A stretch of 64,000 bases of DNA from JACVRW01 sp963850205. Its GTDB lineage: Bacteria > Actinomycetota > Thermoleophilia > Solirubrobacterales > Thermoleophilaceae. Under the pieces are notes generated by a model. That model saw only the letters and a list, made by a program, of their open reading frames with translations. It was not told the origin of the DNA and ran no database searches. The stretch spans positions 251,970 through 315,969 of the forward strand of contig CAWKKJ010000014.1 in the NCBI GenBank assembly GCA_963850205.1, given 5' to 3'. A program made the position numbers and the translations under genes. This document shows positions 59,684 through 64,000 of the stretch, piece after piece (position 1 is the first letter of the stretch; each line of letters opens with the position of its first letter).

Positions 59684-59926
59684 TTAAGCGTCAGCCGGCG
59701 CCGAGCGCAGGCTGATCGGGTTTGCATTGCGGGATGCGAGCTGCGTGATGCCGTACACGGCGGCAACGCCGACGAGGCCGTAGACGACCCGACTGGCCGC
59801 GTTGGCCTCGCCGAACTCCTGGCCCGTGATCCAAGCGACGAGATCGAACTCGGCGATCGCCACGAGGCCCCAGTTGAGCCCGCCGACGATCAGCAGCGCC
59901 GCCGCGATCGAATTGAGTGCCTTCAT
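59684..59926 (-). CDS. DUF378 small membrane protein
   Basis: 80 residues. LLIVGGLNWGLVAIAEFDLV and ASRVVYGLVGVAAVYGITQL are the two DUF378 helices (IxGGLNWGLVG, VYxLVGxAAxY). Function unknown. CAGGAGGACTAC precedes the ATG. It is the first gene of the operon transcribed away from the CarH-like regulator. Confidence 0.92.
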   Translation of the reverse strand: MKALNSIAAALLIVGGLNWGLVAIAEFDLVAWITGQEFGEANAASRVVYGLVGVAAVYGITQLASRNANPISLRSAPADA

Positions 59927-59964
59927 GTAGTCCTCCTGTGGGGGGTTCGATTAACGAGGCTCAC

Positions 59965-60003
59965 TGTACACAAGTTGTCCAGGTATTGTCGAGGACCTGT
60001 CCA
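59965..60003. promoter_or_regulatory. CarH-type operator array 1: four 11-bp-spaced direct repeats
   Basis: TGTACA, TGTCCA, TGTCGA and TGTCCA start at 59965, 59976, 59987 and 59998, exactly 11 bp apart. In the known CarH-DNA structure, DNA-binding domains of the tetramer contact head-to-tail 11-bp direct repeats. The array lies 39-77 bp upstream of the DUF378-fasciclin operon. Confidence 0.75.
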
Positions 60004-60042
60004 CCGATTGCACGCCGGCACTGGGGGGGTGGCCCTACTCGC

Positions 60043-60059
60043 TGTATAGATCCTGTACA
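60043..60059. promoter_or_regulatory. CarH-type operator array 2 over the regulator promoter
   Basis: TGTATA (60043) and TGTACA (60054) repeat the same motif with the same 11-bp spacing, 9-25 bp before the regulator ATG. The TATAGAT in the first copy could be the -10 box, so binding would repress the gene itself. Confidence 0.65.
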
Positions 60060-60067
60060 GTTCAATC

Positions 60068-60934
60068 ATGCCGGCCGACGTCGACCACATGCTGCGAATC
60101 GGCGAGCTGGGACGTCGGGTTGGCGTGAGCCCAGAGCTCCTGCGGGCTTGGGAGCGACGCTACGGGCTGCTCGAGCCCGCCCGCACTGAAGGCGGGCGGC
60201 GCCTCTACTCGGCCCAGGACGAACGTCGCGTCCGCGTCATGCAGGCGCACTTGGAGAGTGGGCTGTCGGCGGCCGAGGCGGCCCGGCTCGCTCTTACCGA
60301 CGACACGCCCGCGGCGGCCCCGGCGGGTCCTGGCGACACTCTGGAGCGAGGGCGCGAGGCGCTCCGGCAGTCACTCGACGCGTTAAACGCCGATGCCGCT
60401 CACGGAGTCCTCGATCGCGCCCTCGGCGCATTCACGCTCGACACGGTGCTCGCCGAGATCGTCCTCCCTTACCTCCGCGACCTAGGCGAGCGCTGGGAGC
60501 GTGGCGAGGCCTCCATCGGCCAGGAGCACTTCGCCAGCAACCTGATCCGGGGGCGCCTGCTCGCGCTCGCTCGCGGCTGGGAGCGCGGCGACGGCCACTC
60601 GGCGCTCTTGGCCTGCGCGGCGGGCGAACAACACGACCTGCCGCTGATCATGTTCGGCTTGGCGCTACGCAACCGCGGCTGGCGGGTCGTCTTTCTCGGC
60701 GCCGACACGCCCGCGGGCACCGTGGCGGAGACCGCCGGTCAGCTGGCGCCCACGCTCGTGGTGATCAGCGCCGGCGAGGCGGAAGCGCTGCGCCGAGAGG
60801 CGCCGGCGCTGAAGGCCCTCGCCGGCGACCATCGCCTCTCTCTCGCCGGCGGAGGCGCGGACCCCGCGCTCGCCCGCGCCCTCGGGTGCGGGGTGCTGAT
60901 CGGCGACCCGGTGGTAGCGGCCGCGTCGGTCTAG
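60068..60934 (+). CDS. CarH/LitR-type adenosylcobalamin-dependent photoreceptor repressor (MerR HTH)
   Basis: 288 residues. The MerR-type HTH (RIGELGRRVGVSPELLRAWE, RRYGLLEPARTEGGRRLY) is joined to a four-helix bundle and a C-terminal B12-binding Rossmann fold. The bundle carries W-x9-EH (W-ERGEASIGQ-EH), the signature of CarH that contacts the adenosyl group, and the B12 domain has the E-x-H motif GEQHDLPL supplying the lower cobalt ligand, then VVFLGADTPAG. In CarH, AdoCbl drives tetramerisation and repression in the dark and light breaks the tetramer. Operator arrays flank the gene. Confidence 0.92.
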   Translation: MPADVDHMLRIGELGRRVGVSPELLRAWERRYGLLEPARTEGGRRLYSAQDERRVRVMQAHLESGLSAAEAARLALTDDTPAAAPAGPGDTLERGREALRQSLDALNADAAHGVLDRALGAFTLDTVLAEIVLPYLRDLGERWERGEASIGQEHFASNLIRGRLLALARGWERGDGHSALLACAAGEQHDLPLIMFGLALRNRGWRVVFLGADTPAGTVAETAGQLAPTLVVISAGEAEALRREAPALKALAGDHRLSLAGGGADPALARALGCGVLIGDPVVAAASV

Positions 60935-61029
60935 TGGGCGCCCCGCGGCGGGGTGAAGTTCACCCTCGGCGCCGGGTTGTCGAGACACGTGGCCGGGTAG
61001 GTGGCCTCAGGGTTTTTCCAACCGCGGCC

Positions 61030-61119
61030 CTCCGGGGCGCCCTCGGCGGACTGGCAGGTGCGGCGGTCATGACGGTGGCCGAGAAACTCGAGCAGCAACT
61101 GACCAGGCCCAACTCCTAA
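61030..61119 (+). pseudogene. Possible N-terminal remnant of a small membrane protein
   Basis: FPTAALRGALGGLAGAAVMT then VAEKLEQQLTRPNS before TAA resembles the start of actinobacterial proteins with AVMTxxEKLEQ. Nothing continues after the stop. The rest of the gap 60935-61356 holds no identifiable gene. Confidence 0.3.
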
Positions 61120-61356
61120 TGGAACCGGCGCCTTGGCCAGCACGATTCGCGGGGTGATGTCAGCGCCAACCTCCGAGTCCCAATGGCCTCGCTCATGCAT
61201 GCCGAAATGCGTCTCAGCATCGACCAAACGCTCGAAGCACGCTGTGTCGCGAGCTCCCGCCATTCGGGCAAAGAGCACTCCGGAGTGCTCGGATGAGACC
61301 CCGTCCTGCCCGAGACAGAGTGCAGACCCACAGCTGACGCCGAGCTGTCGAGTCGG

Positions 61357-62181
61357 TCAGGACTGCAGGAAGGCCAGCAGGTCGGCGTTGATCGTGTCGG
61401 CCTCAGTGGTCGGCATGCCGTGCGGGAATCCTTTGTATGTCTTAAGCGTCCCGTTTTGCACGAGCTCGGCGGACAGCGGTCCGGAGTCGGCGTAGGGAAC
61501 GATCTGGTCGTCGTCGCCGTGCATCACTAGGACCGGCACCGTGATCTTCTTGAGGTCCTCGGTGAAATCGGTTTGGGAGAAGGCGACGATGCCGTCGTAG
61601 TGGGCCTTGGCTCCGCCCATCATTCCCTGGCGCCACCAGTTCTCGATGATCGCTTCCGAGGGTTTCACGCCGGCCCGGTTGAAGCCGTAAAAGGGGCCCG
61701 ACGGCAGGGCCCGGTAGAACTCGGAGCGGTTGGCGGCCAGTTGGGCTTGGAGGTCGTCGAACACGCTCTTCGGCAGGCCGCCAGGGTTGGCGTCGGTCTG
61801 CACCATGAGCGGCGGCACCGCACTGATCAACACCGCTTTCGCCACGCGGCTCTCACCGTGTCGGGCGATGTAGTGCACGACCTCGCCGCCGCCGGTGGAG
61901 TGTCCGACGTGGACGGCGTCCTGGAGATCGAGATGGGCAGTCAGCGCCGCTAGGTCGTCGGCGTAGTGGTCCATGTCGTGACCGTCGCCGGTCTGCGTGG
62001 AGCGTCCGTGCCCGCGCCGGTCATGGGCGATGACGCGGTAGCCCTGCTGTAGGAAGAACAGCATTTGGGTGTCCCAGTCGTCGCCCGAAAGCGGCCAGCC
62101 ATGGCTGAAAACGATCGGTTGGCCCGAGCCCCAGTCCTTGTAGAAGATCTCTGTGCCGTCTGAGGTCGTAACGAAAGGCAT
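61357..62181 (-). CDS. Non-heme chloroperoxidase-like alpha/beta hydrolase
   Basis: 274 residues, the usual family length. Oxyanion region SHGWPLSGDDWDTQML, nucleophile in VGHSTGGGEVVHYIARHG, acid in VMHGDDDQIVPYA and the C-terminal histidine in GFPHGMPTTEAD. The family includes cofactor-free haloperoxidases and aryl esterases, which perhydrolyse acids with H2O2. It is monocistronic here. Confidence 0.95.
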   Translation of the reverse strand: MPFVTTSDGTEIFYKDWGSGQPIVFSHGWPLSGDDWDTQMLFFLQQGYRVIAHDRRGHGRSTQTGDGHDMDHYADDLAALTAHLDLQDAVHVGHSTGGGEVVHYIARHGESRVAKAVLISAVPPLMVQTDANPGGLPKSVFDDLQAQLAANRSEFYRALPSGPFYGFNRAGVKPSEAIIENWWRQGMMGGAKAHYDGIVAFSQTDFTEDLKKITVPVLVMHGDDDQIVPYADSGPLSAELVQNGTLKTYKGFPHGMPTTEADTINADLLAFLQS

Positions 62182-62535
62182 TCCTGCCTCCTCACGTGGG
62201 GTTGGCGGGTCGAGCCCAGTCTCCCAGACCCCCGATTACGTCCACAACCCAGCAATCACCCCTCTCCGTCAAGCATTCGCGGAGTCACGCTTGCGAACTG
62301 CGACGCGCTACTACCGCGTTCGGGCAAACGGAGAACGTCGTTCGTCGCCCGTCGCCAGATTGGGTGTCGCCGCCCCATTCGCGCGATTGCGAGAGCGCGC
62401 CACGTGTCATCCGCACGCCTGCGCTGGACGAGCATGGGTCGTCTCGACGCACAGGTGTGGGCTCGGCCAGACGCTCGGTTTCGCGGGGCGAGCGGTAGGC
62501 CAGCCCAATCTACTGTCCGATCCGAGGAGGTCTTC
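62182..62535. other. 354-bp gap without a convincing gene
   Basis: Only short overlapping frames on both strands. The right end carries GAGGAGGTCTTC before the recombinase ATG at 62536; no other signal was recognised. Confidence 0.4.
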
Positions 62536-63235
62536 ATGACCGACTTGTCAGTGCTCGACGCGGCGGGCCGCGTCGCTCACCGGCGACACTGCCCGGCTAT
62601 CACGCCGGCCGTCCGCCGCGCAACAAGGGGATGCTCTACCCGGCCGACCCGCCGACCATCGACGAGATCGTCGCAGTCATCCGGCACGCCCCTGATCACC
62701 GTCACGGCCGGCGGCTGCGCGCCGTGATCGTCGTCCTGTGGCGCGCCGGGTTGCGCGTCCAGGAGGCACTCGCCCTCACTGAGCACGACCTCGACGTACG
62801 ACGCGGCTCGATGATCGTCCGCCACGGCAAGGGCGGGCGCCGTCGCGAGGTCGGCATGGACGAGTGGGGCTGGAGCAGCTCCGGCCGTGGCTGAGCGCCC
62901 GCGCCGAGCTGCCGATCGGTCCGCTGTTCTGCATCATCGACGGCCCGACCCGCGGCCGGTCGTGGTCAGGTGCCGCCGTTCGCACCGAGTTCCGCCGGCT
63001 CGCCGCCCACGCCGGCGTCAGGCGGCGCTTCGCCCCACACCAGCTGCGCCACGCCCACGCGCTCGAGCTCGCCCGCGAGGGCGTGCCGCTGAACATCATC
63101 CAGCGCCAACTCGGGCACGCCAATCTCGGCACGACGTCGATCTACCTCCAAGGGATCGACCCCGAGGAGGTCATCGCCACCGTGCACATGCGCCGGGCAC
63201 CAATGATCTCCGCCAGCGCCGGGCTGCGGCTCTGA
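62536..63235 (+). pseudogene. Tyrosine recombinase (phage-integrase family) with two apparent frameshifts
   Basis: Three frames combine: TDLSVLDAAGR (from ATG 62536), TLPGYHAGRPPRNKGMLYPA then DPPTIDEIVAVIRHAPDHRH and GLRVQEALALTEHDLDVRRG, and finally LRPWLSARAELPIGPLFCII, PHQLRHAHALELAREGVPLN and RQLGHANLGTTSIYLQGIDP. Arg (GLRVQEAL), His-x-x-Arg (HQLRH), His (LGHAN) and Tyr (SIYLQ) of the catalytic set are visible. There is no N-terminal core-binding domain. Joins lie near 62571 (one C missing) and at the G-run 62866-62869 (one G missing). It may be intact in the cell. Confidence 0.85.
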
Positions 63236-63253
63236 TCCATAGCCCTGGCGCAA

Positions 63254-63281
63254 GAGCGGGAGCGCCCACGCGCTCCCGCTC
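63254..63281 (+). terminator. Terminator-like hairpin after the recombinase
   Basis: GAGCGGGAGCG (63254-63264) pairs exactly with CGCTCCCGCTC (63271-63281) around a 6-nt loop. No T-tract follows, so termination is presumed from the very stable stem alone. Confidence 0.5.
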
Positions 63282-63454
63282 CGCCCTAGCCAAGCGAGCG
63301 TCCGGCCGCGACGGCCGACACGAGCGGTCCTCGTCCACAGGGAGCGTCGTCGGGACCTCCGCGGAGACGCCTCTTTTCATGGGGGATCCGACACTCTGCT
63401 CCGCGACGGGCTTGGCTGCTGGTTTTCGTCCAAGCAACAGCTGCCTTGACATGG

Positions 63455-64000
63455 TCAGCGGTCGACTGCGGCCATGTTCGCCTCGTCGTGGCGCTCGCCG
63501 GCGGCCGGGGTGAGATCGTTCAGCCGTTCGATCTGCTCGGCGCTTAGCTCGATGCTGTCGGCAGCGGTGTTCTCCTCGACGCGGGAGACGCGCTTGGTGC
63601 CGGGGATAGGGGCGATGTTGTCGCCCTGCGCGAGCAGCCAGGCCAGAGCGACCTGCGCCGGCGTGGCGTCGACCTCGGACGCGACAGCCTCGACCTCGTC
63701 GACAATGCGGAGGTTCTCCTCGAAGTTGCCCTCCGCGAAGCGCGGGTCGGTCTTGCGCAAGTCGTCGTCGGCAAGCTCCTCGCGGGACCGGATCGTCCCG
63801 GCGAGGAAGCCGTGCCCGAGCGGCGAGTAGGGCACGAAGCCGATGCCGAGCTCGCGCAGCAGCGGGAGCAGGTCGGCCTCAGGGTCACGGGTCCATAGGG
63901 AGTACTCGGTCTGTAGCGCGGCGATCGGGTGCACGGCATGGGCGCGGCGGATCGTTTCGGGTCCGGCTTCCGATAGCCCGATGTGCAGGACCTTGCCTTC
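63455..64000 (-). CDS. Aldo/keto reductase, N-terminus beyond the window
   Basis: The C-terminal 180 or so residues of an NADPH-dependent aldo/keto reductase: KVLHIGLSEAGPETIRRAHA, ALQTEYSLWTRDPEADLLPL, GIGFVPYSPLGHGFLAG and the cofactor-binding NIAPIPGTKRVSRVEENTAA. The closest group is the potassium-channel-beta/YajO/AKR13-like set. The catalytic Tyr and His lie outside the window. Confidence 0.95.
   Translation of the reverse strand, partial: EGKVLHIGLSEAGPETIRRAHAVHPIAALQTEYSLWTRDPEADLLPLLRELGIGFVPYSPLGHGFLAGTIRSREELADDDLRKTDPRFAEGNFEENLRIVDEVEAVASEVDATPAQVALAWLLAQGDNIAPIPGTKRVSRVEENTAADSIELSAEQIERLNDLTPAAGERHDEANMAAVDR

Overview
The window is strongly GC-rich. It has many GTG starts, pervasive 1-4 nt overlaps between consecutive genes, and actinobacterial gene families: a gas vesicle cluster of the actinomycete type, DUF993, PRC-barrel/DUF2382, a CarH-like B12 regulator and MalT/LuxR-type regulators. 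It looks like the chromosome of a soil actinobacterium. The gene set reminds me most of Solirubrobacterales (Thermoleophilia), but that placement is inference.

Layout. 1-5.7 kb: a LacI-type regulator with an aldehyde dehydrogenase, a TIM-barrel isomerase, a DUF993 protein and a Gfo/Idh dehydrogenase. These are tied together by three near-identical operator-like sites and look like a sugar or polyol catabolic regulon. 5.8-7.9 kb: an NfeD/SPFH pair and an Ala/Lys-rich protein. 8.0-8.3 kb: a non-coding block with two 114-bp palindromic repeats around a 13-bp inverted repeat. 8.4-17.6 kb: an amine/amide cluster (C45 acyltransferase, M20 hydrolase, copper amine oxidase), divergent from an ATP-grasp ligase, an agmatinase-like ureohydrolase and a Tat-exported sulfatase-fold hydrolase, followed by an MBL hydrolase. 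17.7-30.2 kb: mixed housekeeping and stress genes (ABC exporter, large LuxR regulator, K+ channel, dehydrogenases, an MscS-like protein and an ECF sigma factor).

30.4-39.6 kb is the most coherent system. Small membrane and CsbD-like stress proteins lead into a gas vesicle cluster: an SRPBCC protein with an acidic tail, four small uncharacterised proteins (two of only 37 and 44 residues), a 366-residue acidic repeat protein, then gvpA-gvpF-gvpG-gvpO-gvpJ-gvpL-gvpS-gvpF2-gvpK, almost all with overlapping reading frames. No GvpN or classical GvpC is visible. A tiny Arg/aromatic-rich gene converges on gvpK.

39.9-53.4 kb: an M19 dipeptidase, a sugar-lactone oxidase, VOC and DUF1772 proteins, large secreted proteins (one with NHL plus RTX-like repeats), a DUF892-like/PRC/DUF2382 fusion and a fatty-acid desaturase. 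53.6-63.3 kb is mobile: an IS110 remnant, the 3' half of a tRNA-Gly gene with its terminator (a probable attachment site), tandem 11-bp repeats, frameshifted IS1182- and IS256-family transposases, a tiny-membrane-protein operon and a damaged tyrosine recombinase. Within it lies a CarH-type light-sensor gene, divergent from a DUF378-fasciclin operon. The shared region holds 11-bp-spaced direct repeats, the operator geometry known for CarH. The window ends inside an aldo/keto reductase.

At least six genes carry apparent single-base frameshifts, several at short homopolymers and three where the corrected gene restores a perfect 4-nt overlap with a neighbour. Sequencing indels are therefore a serious possibility for this assembly.
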